Part shown: positions 18,134 to 26,280 of the stretch, one piece after another
How the letters are laid out: each line of letters opens with the position of its first letter
Position numbering within the stretch: position 1 is the first letter of the stretch
Source of the DNA: Microbacterium croceum
GTDB taxonomy: Bacteria > Actinomycetota > Actinomycetes > Actinomycetales > Microbacteriaceae
DNA: 64,000 nucleotides
Assembly: GCF_023091245.1 (NCBI RefSeq)
Contig: NZ_JAHWXN010000002.1
Location: 654,994 to 718,993 of the forward strand
Direction: 5' to 3'
Made by a program: the position numbers and the translations under genes
Notes under the pieces: generated by a model
What the model saw: only the letters and a program-made list of their open reading frames with translations
Told to the model about the DNA's origin: nothing
Databases searched by the model: none

Positions 18134-18801
18134 GAGGAGCTCACGCTTTCGTTCGAGTGTTCGGGGGACGGGGTGCCGACCGCGCGGATCGCACGGCGGT
18201 CGCGGACGGCCTCGACGCAGACCCAGACCACAGTCGCGACGGCGATCCCCTCCAGCAGCCCGGCGACGACGTCGCTCAGCCAGTGCGCGTGCAGGAAGGT
18301 GCGGCTCCACATCATCGTGACGACCCACACCACCCCCACCGCCCAGACGTACCAGCGGCGGAGCACGATGCCGAGCACGACGACCACCGTCGTGGCGACC
18401 GCCGTATGACCGGAGGGGAAGGAGGTCGCCACGCTCTCGGCGAGCGAGTCCGCAGGGCGCGTGCGACCGATCACGGCGGCCATGGTCGCGCCGACGGCGA
18501 CGACGACCACCATCGCGATCGCCAGCGTCGCGGCATCCGCTCTCCGGCCACGCCACAGCAGGCACGCGATCAGCAGGACCCCCACGACGATCATGCCGAT
18601 CGTGCCGCCGACGACGGCGGGCACCCAGGCGACGATGATCCCGACGTCGCCGGTCGTCGCCCGCATGAGGTCGTTCCACCACACGTCGATCCCGAGCGGC
18701 TCGTGCCCACCGACTGCGACGATGCCGCGCAGGGCGACGAACGCGACGGTGGCAGCGATGCCCACGAGGAGCGCCGTGTGGCGACGGGCGACGTCGGACA
18801 C
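18130..18801 (-). CDS. PAP2-superfamily phosphatase
   Basis: A 223-residue membrane phosphatase. The three PAP2 signatures are in order: IGRTRPADS (first motif), SFPSGHTA (PSGH) and SRTFLHAHWLSDVVAG (SRxxxxxHxxxD). Family members dephosphorylate lipid phosphates or undecaprenyl pyrophosphate at the outer face of the membrane. The start is a GTG at 18801, six bases after the stop of the upstream DUF6458 gene. Together the three genes form a small membrane-protein operon. Confidence 0.88.
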   Translation of the reverse strand: MSDVARRHTALLVGIAATVAFVALRGIVAVGGHEPLGIDVWWNDLMRATTGDVGIIVAWVPAVVGGTIGMIVVGVLLIACLLWRGRRADAATLAIAMVVVVAVGATMAAVIGRTRPADSLAESVATSFPSGHTAVATTVVVVLGIVLRRWYVWAVGVVWVVTMMWSRTFLHAHWLSDVVAGLLEGIAVATVVWVCVEAVRDRRAIRAVGTPSPEHSNESVSSS

Positions 18802-18806
18802 GGGGC

Positions 18807-19067
18807 TCAGGCGAGAGGATCGCTGTTGCGGATGCTCCGGCGCGTCACGCGCTCCCCCGTGGCGGGGTCGACCGCGGTGCGCGCGACCGACTCGGTGCGA
18901 CGGCTGCGCATCACCAGGACGAGACTGATAAGGAAGACCAGGACGCCGGCGCCCATGAGGATGTAGCCGATCAGATCGAGGTCGACGAACCCTCCGGTGT
19001 CGATGTTGAGCGCGAAGACGAGGATCGCTCCGATGACGATGAGCGCGATGCCGGTTCCGATACCCAT
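18807..19067 (-). CDS. Small two-helix membrane protein (DUF6458-like)
   Basis: An 86-residue protein with two membrane helices (residues about 5-21 and 33-52) separated by the short polar DTGGFVDLDLIG, then a basic cytoplasmic tail. This matches the small actinobacterial family DUF6458, of unknown role. It is first in the operon with PAP2 and DUF1206 genes. Confidence 0.8.
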   Translation of the reverse strand: MGIGTGIALIVIGAILVFALNIDTGGFVDLDLIGYILMGAGVLVFLISLVLVMRSRRTESVARTAVDPATGERVTRRSIRNSDPLA

Positions 19068-19174
19068 GATGCTGCTTCCTCTCCGGGGCCGGATCTGCGG
19101 CCCGCACGGGACACAATAAGGTCAATCGGCGTTGAGTCAATCCTCATGGACATAATCGCCGCGAGGTGGTAGGG

Positions 19175-19846
19175 ATGGAGTCGATGACCGATCTGGAACG
19201 CCGCGCGGGGATCTTCGCCGCACTCGCCGATCAGACGCGCCTGCGCATCGTCGACCTCCTCACTCTCGGCGATCTGTCGTCATCTGAGATCGGCGCGACC
19301 CTCGATCTGCGCTCGAATCTGATCGCGCATCACCTCGGCGTCCTGGAATCCGCCCAGATCGTCGCCCGCACCCGCTCGGAGTTCGACCGGCGACGCACCT
19401 ACATCGGGCTGCGCCCCGAGGTCTTCGACACCCTCGCTCCCCCGAGCGTGATCCCTCCACGACGCGTCCTCTTCGTGTGCACCGCGAACTCCGCGCGATC
19501 CCAGCTCGCCGAGACGATCTGGCGCGACGCGAGCGCGGTGGACGTCGCCTCCGCCGGCACCCGTCCCGCCGAGGAGGTGAACCCCGAGGCCATCGCCGCG
19601 GCAGCCCGGCACGGACTCGCCATGCGCCCTTCGCACCCGCCGCAGCACATCGACGACGTCCGCGCGGATGGCGACCTGGTGATCACGGTCTGCGACGACG
19701 CCCACGAACGGCTGCGCGACGGCGACGACCTGCACTGGTCGATCCGCGACCCCGCCCGCGTCGGCACCGCCGCCGCCTTCGATGCCGCTTTCGACGCCCT
19801 CTGCCTGCGCATCCGCGCCTTGTCCTCGCGCCTCGTCGCCGCCTGA
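19175..19846 (+). CDS. ArsR-type repressor fused to arsenate reductase-like phosphatase domain
   Basis: One protein of about 223 residues joins an N-terminal ArsR winged helix (FAALADQTRLRIVDLL, then SNLIAHHLGVLESAQIV) to a C-terminal low-molecular-weight phosphatase / ArsC domain opening with VLFVCTANSARSQLAE, where CTANSAR is the C-x5-R loop. Such fusions could both sense and reduce arsenate. No arsenite pump gene is near. The ATG at 19175 is chosen for GAGGTGG upstream; 19166 and 19184 are alternatives. Just upstream, GTCAATC occurs at 19121 and 19136 and may be part of an operator. Confidence 0.82.
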   Translation: MESMTDLERRAGIFAALADQTRLRIVDLLTLGDLSSSEIGATLDLRSNLIAHHLGVLESAQIVARTRSEFDRRRTYIGLRPEVFDTLAPPSVIPPRRVLFVCTANSARSQLAETIWRDASAVDVASAGTRPAEEVNPEAIAAAARHGLAMRPSHPPQHIDDVRADGDLVITVCDDAHERLRDGDDLHWSIRDPARVGTAAAFDAAFDALCLRIRALSSRLVAA

Positions 19847-19875
19847 GCGCGTGAGGCGGGCCGGGCAGGGCGGCT

Positions 19876-20442
19876 TCACTCGCTCAGCGCGAAGTCGACC
19901 GCTGCGGCGACGTGGATCTGCGCGGTCGGGAAGAGGGGGACCGCGCTGTCGGCGGCAGTGATCAGCAGTTCGATCTCCGTGCATCCGAGGATCACGCCCT
20001 CCGCCCCCGCATCGACGAGGCGGGCGATCACTCGTCTGTAGACGGCTCGGGATTCCTCCCGGATCACCCCGTGGACGAGCTCGTCGTAGATGATCCGGTG
20101 CACGGCCGCGCGGTCGTCGGCATCAGGGACCACGACGGTCAGGCCGTGCGATGCGAGGCGTTCGCGGTGGAACGGCTGTTCCATCGTGAACGAGGTGCCC
20201 AGCACAATGACGGCGGCGCCGGCCCGCTCGAGGGTCCGCGCCGAACGCGCGAGGACCGCTCCCGCGCTGTTCCAGTCCCCCTCGACCTGGAAGCGTTCGA
20301 TCTCCGCGAAATCCAGTGAGTCGAGCAGGATTCGGGCGGAGTGGAATCCGCCCAGGTGAGAGGCGATCTGCTGGTTGGCCATGCGATAGTACTCCGCCGT
20401 GGAATCCCAGCACATTCCGCCGATGAGCCCGATCGTCCGCAT
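19876..20442 (-). CDS. Aspartate/glutamate racemase family protein
   Basis: A 188-residue protein that opens with MRTIGLIGGM(C)WDSTAEYY, the signature of the aspartate/glutamate/hydantoin racemase family. The C-terminal catalytic cysteine is present in GVILGCTEIELL. The N-terminal catalytic segment, normally (C/T)NTMH, reads GTSFTMEQ, so the usual Asn and His are missing. It may be a racemase with altered specificity or mechanism. It converges with the ArsR fusion gene and no substrate is implied by neighbours. Confidence 0.75.
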   Translation of the reverse strand: MRTIGLIGGMCWDSTAEYYRMANQQIASHLGGFHSARILLDSLDFAEIERFQVEGDWNSAGAVLARSARTLERAGAAVIVLGTSFTMEQPFHRERLASHGLTVVVPDADDRAAVHRIIYDELVHGVIREESRAVYRRVIARLVDAGAEGVILGCTEIELLITAADSAVPLFPTAQIHVAAAVDFALSE

Positions 20443-20816
20443 GCCCAGCCCCTTCCCCCCTCGAGGTTGCCGAAGCGGTGCGGGGCCCGGCGCCCTGTCG
20501 CGCCCGTCCACTTTCGTGGTCACGCGGCCCCGACCGGATGCCGGTGCCCTCGCTCTGCAGCCGCTGCGCGCTGTTCTACAGCACTTCCGCGGCCACCGAT
20601 GACCATCCGATCACCCCCCACATCGGGGGGACTGGACGCCTAAGCCTGGCGAGCATGCATCGCGTGCTTCTTTCATGTCTGTGACGCGCATGGCCCAGAG
20701 GTCGCGGCGCGTGCGCTACCCGACAGCGACCCGAAGGGACTCTTCGGTCAAGACACCCGTTTCCGGCGTCCGCCGCGCCGCTGCTCACCGTTCAGCTCTG
20801 ACCCTGGAGGAGAAGA
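20443..20816 (+). other. 374-base intergenic region upstream of the pilus operon
   Basis: No gene is supported here. It holds the 5' flank of the divergent racemase gene, the C-run/G-run element at 20614-20630 and, just before the tip pilin ATG, a strong ribosome site (GGAGGAGAAG). A candidate -10 (TAAGCC, 20641-20646) follows the element but is weak, so the pilus promoter probably needs an activator. Confidence 0.6.
20614..20630. promoter_or_regulatory. C-run/G-run inverted element, site 1 (pilus operon)
   Basis: CCCCCC-ACATC-GGGGGG, a perfect 6-base inverted repeat with a 5-base spacer. Similar elements occur at 27177-27191 and 32613-32630. Sites 1 and 2 share CCCCACA followed by GGGGGGA. 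This one sits 186 bases before the tip pilin ATG and about 10 bases before a weak -10. A binding site for the nearby LuxR-type response regulator is plausible but untested. Confidence 0.5.
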
Positions 20817-23525
20817 ATGACCTACTCATCCACCCATATATCGCCGGAGGGACCTCGCCTCGGTGAGCCAACGCCGCGCCGCGGTCGTCTCGCTGCCCTC
20901 GCGGTGGTGCTTCTCCTCGTGGTCGGTCTCGGTGCGTCCATTGCCCTGGCCACGGCCTCGCCCGCCAACGCCGAGACAAGCCCCACCGGCACGACCATCC
21001 GGGAACCGCAGAAGTTCTACGCGTACACGACGCCCGGGCAGAACCTCGATGTGACCTTCACTCGGACGACGAGCTCCACGATCCCGACGTTGCTGCGGAT
21101 CACCTCCCCCGCCGGCGTTCAGACCTTCTGCACCATCGGAACCGCGTCGGGGAGCAGCTGCAGCCGGCTCAACCTGACGTCGCCGACGGCAGGCGTGTGG
21201 GAGGTCTACTTCTACGCGAATGACGACTCTGTGAGCCTCGGTTTCCACACGTGGAGCATCCAGGTCCAGCAGGGGATGAACAACCTGAGCGGCCGGGTGT
21301 GGAGCTACCGGTACTTGATGTACAACTCCAACCCCGCGACCTTCGACATGTGGTACGTGTCGCCGCTCGGCTACAAGTACAAGGCGACGCACACGGACTT
21401 CTTCGGCGTCGACAGCATCTTCGAGGCGAACCAGTTCGGGAACATCTACACCGGCACCTGCACATCGGCCTACCGGAGCATCGAGATCGCAAAGAACGGC
21501 CCGTACTACGACCCCGCGTTCGACAACAAGTCGCAGGTTTGCGGAAAGCCGTACGCGGTCTTCTTCCAGGCGCCGGCGGCTGCGCTGCCGGTCTCGGCGG
21601 TCGATGCGTCCGGCGCCACGCACGTGCTCAACCGCACGCCGGTCGCTCCGACGGTCAGCGGTCTGACCTTCACCCCCGATGCGCCGAACACTCGCAGTGG
21701 GCAGTTTACGTTCACCGCGACGTCTGCTCTGGGAACGTCCACGCTGCTGATCGACGCCGACGGCGACGGGCAATACGGCGGGCCGCTGGACCGAAGGATC
21801 CCCGTCGGTATCGCGAGCGACGGCACGCAGACCTACGCCTTCGACGGACTCGACGGAGCCGGCAATCCCATCCCGATCTCCGTCGAGATGAGCGCCTACC
21901 TGGGCGTGAACAAGGCCGGTGAGGTCCACGTGCTGAGCGTGGATGTGGAGTCTCGTCAGGGCATCAGCATAACGGCGCTGAACGGACCGAACAGCGGGAT
22001 GTCAACGATCTACTGGAACGACTCGTTCCTGCAGACCGGGCAGCGGCTGCCGTGCCGGCCGGGGCAGTTGGACGCAACCGCGGGTGTGGACACCAGCGGG
22101 GGCCCCCGCCACACCTGGAACTGCTTCGGACAGCCGGGCCTCAACCCCAACGATGGCGTCGGCGGAGCCTGGGGAGACGCACGGTCGATCGACGACTGGA
22201 TGTTCCACACGGTCGATGTGCGGACCAACACCGTCATCGTGCCGGCGGTGTCCACGTACACGGTGGAGAAGACCTCCGACCCTGCGTCGGGTGACACCGT
22301 CTCCCCCGGTGACGAGGTGACCTACACGATCCTGGTGACGCAGAGCGGCCCCGACGCCGTCGATGCCAGCCTCAGCGATGATCTGTCGAACGTCCTCGAC
22401 GACGCCGAGATGGTCGGAACCGTCACATCGAGCCTCGGCACCGCGACGCTGAACGGCACCTCTCTCGAGTGGTCCGGCACCGTGCCGGCGGGTCAGGTCG
22501 CGACGATCACCTACACGGTGAAGGTCAAGGACCGCACCGGCCTGGCAGGAGGCGGGGACTACACCCTCGGAAACGTCGTCACCAGCGACGGATGCCTCAC
22601 GGCTGCCGATTGCGAGACCACGCACCCGGTGGGGACCTACACCGTCACGAAGAGCGTCGATCCTGCATCAGGGACCGACGTCCAGACAGGCCACACGGTG
22701 ACCTACACCGTCACCGTCGCCCAGGTCGGCACCGGCGCAGTGACCGGAGCATCCCTGGAGGACGACCTCAGCGACGTGCTCGACGACGCCACCTGGAACG
22801 ACGACCTGAGCGCCACTTCCAGCACCGCGTCCTTCGACGCGGCCGCGAAGACGCTCGCATGGTCGGGAGACCTGACCGTGGGTCAGCAGGTCACGATCAC
22901 CTACTCGGTGACGGTGACGTCACTGGGCACCGAGTCGGAAACGCTGTCGAACGTCGTGACGAGCGATGGCTGTGACACCGGTGCCTGCGAGACCGAGAAC
23001 CCCGTGGTACCGAAGATCGTCACGATCCAGGTGCTCAAGATCGGCGAGGACACCACCGGCGAGATCGTTCCGATGGATGGCTCCCAGTGGGCGATCTACT
23101 CGAGCGCCACGGGCGGTACGGCAGTGATCGCTTCTCTGTCCGGCGCGGGTTCGACGGGTCTGTTCGAGGCCACGACCCTCACGGCCGGCAGCACCTACTG
23201 GCTCGAGGAGACCACGGCGCTGCCCGGGTTCCAGCTGCTCGCCCAGCGCGTGCAGTTCACCGTGGGCGTCGACGGTCAGGTTCAGCTCGCGCAGGGAACG
23301 TCGTCGAACGTGACGGTCAGGCATGCCGACGGCGTCTCGACCATCTGGGTCCAGGACGTGCCCCAGTTCGCGCTGCCGACCACCGGCGGCACGGGCACGA
23401 CGTGGATCTACCTCACCGGCGGCGGGATCATCCTCGCCGCACTGGCGGTCCTCGCCGCCATGCATCTGTCCACGCGCCGCCGCATCACGCAGATGCACGC
23501 GGCATCACACCCCGAGGCTGACTGA
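20817..23525 (+). CDS. Sortase-dependent pilus tip or ancillary pilin (LPTTG)
   Basis: A 902-residue surface protein. The signal peptide has a probable cut near Ala52. A large N-terminal region of no recognised family (residues about 55-480) includes an Asp-rich DADGDGQYGG loop. Then come two modules with the core DDLSxVLDDA, the same variant found in the giant surface protein, and a Cna-B/SpaA-like domain with an E-box (YWLEETTALPGF). The sorting signal LPTTG is at about residue 853, followed by a membrane helix and RRR. It is first in the operon with a major pilin and class C sortase, so it is probably the adhesive tip. Ribosome site GGAGGAGAAG. Confidence 0.87.
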   Translation: MTYSSTHISPEGPRLGEPTPRRGRLAALAVVLLLVVGLGASIALATASPANAETSPTGTTIREPQKFYAYTTPGQNLDVTFTRTTSSTIPTLLRITSPAGVQTFCTIGTASGSSCSRLNLTSPTAGVWEVYFYANDDSVSLGFHTWSIQVQQGMNNLSGRVWSYRYLMYNSNPATFDMWYVSPLGYKYKATHTDFFGVDSIFEANQFGNIYTGTCTSAYRSIEIAKNGPYYDPAFDNKSQVCGKPYAVFFQAPAAALPVSAVDASGATHVLNRTPVAPTVSGLTFTPDAPNTRSGQFTFTATSALGTSTLLIDADGDGQYGGPLDRRIPVGIASDGTQTYAFDGLDGAGNPIPISVEMSAYLGVNKAGEVHVLSVDVESRQGISITALNGPNSGMSTIYWNDSFLQTGQRLPCRPGQLDATAGVDTSGGPRHTWNCFGQPGLNPNDGVGGAWGDARSIDDWMFHTVDVRTNTVIVPAVSTYTVEKTSDPASGDTVSPGDEVTYTILVTQSGPDAVDASLSDDLSNVLDDAEMVGTVTSSLGTATLNGTSLEWSGTVPAGQVATITYTVKVKDRTGLAGGGDYTLGNVVTSDGCLTAADCETTHPVGTYTVTKSVDPASGTDVQTGHTVTYTVTVAQVGTGAVTGASLEDDLSDVLDDATWNDDLSATSSTASFDAAAKTLAWSGDLTVGQQVTITYSVTVTSLGTESETLSNVVTSDGCDTGACETENPVVPKIVTIQVLKIGEDTTGEIVPMDGSQWAIYSSATGGTAVIASLSGAGSTGLFEATTLTAGSTYWLEETTALPGFQLLAQRVQFTVGVDGQVQLAQGTSSNVTVRHADGVSTIWVQDVPQFALPTTGGTGTTWIYLTGGGIILAALAVLAAMHLSTRRRITQMHAASHPEAD

Positions 23526-23575
23526 GTCAGCCGTCCACCCATCCATTGCACGACCCCTCACCAAGGAGAAGGAAG

Positions 23576-25132
23576 ATGAACAACCCGTTCACCCGGCGCG
23601 GTCTGCGCGTCGGAATCGCCGCCGTCGCCGCCGCGACCGTGGCCACACTCGGCCTCGCGCTTCCCGCGTCGGCCGCGCCCCTGGTCGATCCCGACCAGAT
23701 CGGCTCGATCACCGTCCACAAGTTCGAGACACCGGAACCGCTCGGCGGCAACAACGGCGGCAACGGCGGCAACGGCAACGGCAACAACGGCGGCGGGAAC
23801 AACGGCGGCGCTCAGTCCGGCTTCGGCCAGCCCGGCGACGGCACCCCCACCGACACCACTGGTCTCACCCCGCTCCCGGGTGTGACATTCCAGGTGCAGC
23901 AGGTCAACACCATCGACCTGTCGACGAACGCCGGCTGGGCTGAGGCATCCGCGCTTTCGGGCGTGTTCGACGCAGCCGACGCCGAGAACTCGATCACCGG
24001 CGCCGGCTACTCACTCGGTGCCGGGTCGTCGCAGGTGACCAACGCGGCGGGCGAGGCTGCGTTCACGGGGCTTCCCGTCGGCCTGTACCTCGTGCAGGAG
24101 ACCAGCTACCCCGCCGGGGTGACGCCGGCCGCGCCGTTCCTGATCACGGTGCCGCTGACCGACCCGAACAACCAGAACACCTGGCTGTACGACGTGCACG
24201 TCTACCCGAAGAACGCGGTCACCGCCGCCGAGAAGACCGTGACCGACGCCGCGTCGATCCAGCTCGGCGACATCGTCACCTGGACGATCACCGCTGACAT
24301 CCCCAACGTCTCCCCGATCGACGGGTACAAGATCGTCGACCCGCTCGACAGCAAGCTCGACCTCATGAGCACCACCGTCGAGCTCTCGGGCGGCCGGGTC
24401 CTCGTCCCCGCCGACTACACGGTCACGTTCGATGAGGCGACCAACACGGTCACCGTCGAGTTCACCGCGGCAGGCCTCCTGAAGCTCGCTGCGAACAACG
24501 ACGTCTCGGTCGTCGTGACCCTCGACACCGCGGTCAACACCATCGGGGAGATCTCCAACCAGGCGCTCGTCTACCCGAACGCGGCGGCGTTCGACATCGC
24601 GCCCGGTCAGCCCGGGGGCCCGGTCATGACGAACACTCCGGAGACCAAGTGGGGCGCGTTCACCATCAAGAAGACCGACGGCACCGACACCCTCCAGGGT
24701 GCGCAGTTCCAGGTCTTCACCTCGGCCGCCGACGCCGCCGCGCAGACCAACCCGGTCGAGCTCGGTGGACAGACCACCTTCGATGTCGACGCTGAGGGTG
24801 GGCTGACCCTGTACGGCCTTCGCTACAGCGACTTCGCGAACAACCAGACGGTCGCGGCGGGCGACGCGGGCTTCATCCAGTACTACCTGGTCGAGACCAA
24901 GGCTCCGAACGGGTTCGAGCTGCTCGCCGAGCCGATCGAGTTCACGGTCACCGCCGCGACCACCGCGGCGGGCGTGGACCTCGAGGTCGTCAACGTGCCC
25001 AGCAACGGCGGCTTCATCCTGCCCATCACCGGTGGCACCGGTACGGGCCTGCTCTACCTGGTCGGCTTCGCGCTCATCGCCGGTGGTGCGATCTTCATGA
25101 TCGTCACCCGCCGTCGTAAGCAGGAGGCCTGA
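23576..25132 (+). CDS. Major pilin, SpaA type (LPITG)
   Basis: A 518-residue shaft pilin. A signal peptide (cut near ASA, residue 33) is followed by Cna-B/isopeptide domains. The pilin motif WLYDVHVYPK places the polymerising lysine at Lys212, an E-box (YYLVETKAPNGFE) lies near residue 440, and the sorting signal LPITG is at residue 482 before a membrane helix and basic tail. The class C sortase downstream would join the Thr of one subunit to Lys212 of the next. Residues 57-78 form an unusual Gly/Asn-rich stretch. The start at 23576 is set by AAGGAGAAGG. A terminator-like hairpin follows. Confidence 0.93.
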   Translation: MNNPFTRRGLRVGIAAVAAATVATLGLALPASAAPLVDPDQIGSITVHKFETPEPLGGNNGGNGGNGNGNNGGGNNGGAQSGFGQPGDGTPTDTTGLTPLPGVTFQVQQVNTIDLSTNAGWAEASALSGVFDAADAENSITGAGYSLGAGSSQVTNAAGEAAFTGLPVGLYLVQETSYPAGVTPAAPFLITVPLTDPNNQNTWLYDVHVYPKNAVTAAEKTVTDAASIQLGDIVTWTITADIPNVSPIDGYKIVDPLDSKLDLMSTTVELSGGRVLVPADYTVTFDEATNTVTVEFTAAGLLKLAANNDVSVVVTLDTAVNTIGEISNQALVYPNAAAFDIAPGQPGGPVMTNTPETKWGAFTIKKTDGTDTLQGAQFQVFTSAADAAAQTNPVELGGQTTFDVDAEGGLTLYGLRYSDFANNQTVAAGDAGFIQYYLVETKAPNGFELLAEPIEFTVTAATTAAGVDLEVVNVPSNGGFILPITGGTGTGLLYLVGFALIAGGAIFMIVTRRRKQEA

Positions 25133-25140
25133 CCCGCTCC

Positions 25141-25170
25141 ACGGCGCCGGCATCCCCTCCCCGGCGCCGT
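25141..25170 (+). terminator. Hairpin after the major pilin gene
   Basis: A perfect 10-base stem (ACGGCGCCGG with CCGGCGCCGT, 25141-25150 and 25161-25170) has a 10-base loop and begins nine bases past the pilin stop. It probably causes partial termination, so that pilin message exceeds sortase message. Confidence 0.65.
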
Positions 25171-25183
25171 GCTCGGTGGTCAC

Positions 25184-25247
25184 CGCCCCCTCGGTGATCG
25201 CCACTCCCACGAGGGGGCGACTCTTCCTCCATATGAGTCGCCCCCTC
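25184..25247 (+). promoter_or_regulatory. Mutually exclusive hairpins (attenuator-like) before the sortase gene
   Basis: Three segments compete. A is CGCCCCCTCG (25184-25193), B is CGAGGGGGCGACTC (25210-25223) and C is GAGTCGCCCCCTC (25235-25247). A pairs perfectly with B over 10 bases; B pairs perfectly with C over 13 bases (25211-25223 with 25235-25247). Both cannot form at once. The B-C hairpin lies 23 bases before the sortase ATG, with the ribosome site AGGAG between. The arrangement resembles an attenuator controlling sortase dosage. Function is inferred from structure alone. Confidence 0.55.
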
Positions 25248-25270
25248 ACTCTCATCTGCGAGGAGTTCTG

Positions 25271-26203
25271 ATGACCGCTCTCGAAGACGCACCGCGCACG
25301 CGCCGCACCGATCGAGAGCGCCCCCGCCGTCACTTCTCCCTCGCTTCCGCCGTTGTGGCTGCCATGCTCCTGGTCGGAGTCGGTACGGTCACCTACCCCA
25401 CCGCCGCGAACTGGTTCAGCGACCGTGCCCACGCCACCGAGGTGTCCGGGTATATCCAGGACGTGCAGGACCTCGGCGAATCCGCTCTCCAGAAGATCCT
25501 GGAAGCCGCCGAACAGTACAACGAAGACCTGCAGTCCGGTCCGCTGCGCGACCCGTTCGTCCTCGACCAGGATGGCCGCGCGAACGACATCGAAGCCGGC
25601 TGGGCGGACTACGTCTCCCAGCTGGACTTCGGCACCGAGGCCCCCATGGCTCGCATCCGCATCCCCGAGATCGACGTAGATCTGCCGATCTATCACGGCA
25701 CCGAAGACACCGTCCTGGACAAGGGCGTCGGGCACCTCTACGGCACCTCCCTCCCCGTCGGCGGCATCGACACTCACGCTGTGCTGTCCGGGCATTCCGG
25801 CCTTCCCGGAAGCGAGCTGTTCACGAAGGTGAATCAGCTTGAGAACGACGACCTCATCTACATCGACGTGGCGGGCAAGACGCTCACCTACAAGGTCGAT
25901 CAGATCCTCACCGTCGCCCCCGACGACGCCTCCGACCTCCGCCAGGTCGCCGGTCACGACTACGTGACTCTTCTCACCTGCACCCCGATCGGCGTGAACT
26001 CGCACCGCCTGCTGGTGCGCGCAGAACGCGTCCCGGACGCCACCGCTTCGGACACGGCCGCCGCCGTCGCCCCTAACGCGAACGACCCCGGCGTGCCCTG
26101 GTGGGCGCTCTGGTCCGGAGCGACACTCATCGGCTGCCTCGCACTCGCCTGGCCCCGTAGGGCGGACAAGTCCTCCGAGGCGGAGGAGCTCGACGCGGCT
26201 TAG
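25271..26203 (+). CDS. Class C (pilin-polymerising) sortase
   Basis: A 310-residue membrane transpeptidase. An N-terminal helix (about 24-43) and a C-terminal helix (about 275-294) flank the catalytic barrel. The active site is complete: His175 (LSGHSGLP), Cys237 (TLLTCTP) and Arg246 (NSHRLLVRAER). The DPF at residues 94-96 is the lid motif that marks class C enzymes. It would polymerise the LPITG major pilin and attach the LPTTG tip. It is third in the pilus operon, behind a hairpin region that may set its dosage. It is not the expected enzyme for the LAxTG proteins in this window, which class E sortases handle. Confidence 0.93.
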   Translation: MTALEDAPRTRRTDRERPRRHFSLASAVVAAMLLVGVGTVTYPTAANWFSDRAHATEVSGYIQDVQDLGESALQKILEAAEQYNEDLQSGPLRDPFVLDQDGRANDIEAGWADYVSQLDFGTEAPMARIRIPEIDVDLPIYHGTEDTVLDKGVGHLYGTSLPVGGIDTHAVLSGHSGLPGSELFTKVNQLENDDLIYIDVAGKTLTYKVDQILTVAPDDASDLRQVAGHDYVTLLTCTPIGVNSHRLLVRAERVPDATASDTAAAVAPNANDPGVPWWALWSGATLIGCLALAWPRRADKSSEAEELDAA

Positions 26204-26280
26204 CTGCGCTCGCAAGGTCTCGACACGCGCCTCCCTCGCGATTGGACCGCATCGGCATCATCAGCCCGAGGCGATGCGCC

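Noticed and set aside
24011..26215. A 734-codon open frame on the minus strand across the pilin and sortase genes
   Set aside because: It is a shadow of high-GC third-position bias: its product is Arg/Asp/Val-rich with no domain, while the plus strand encodes intact pilin and sortase motifs.
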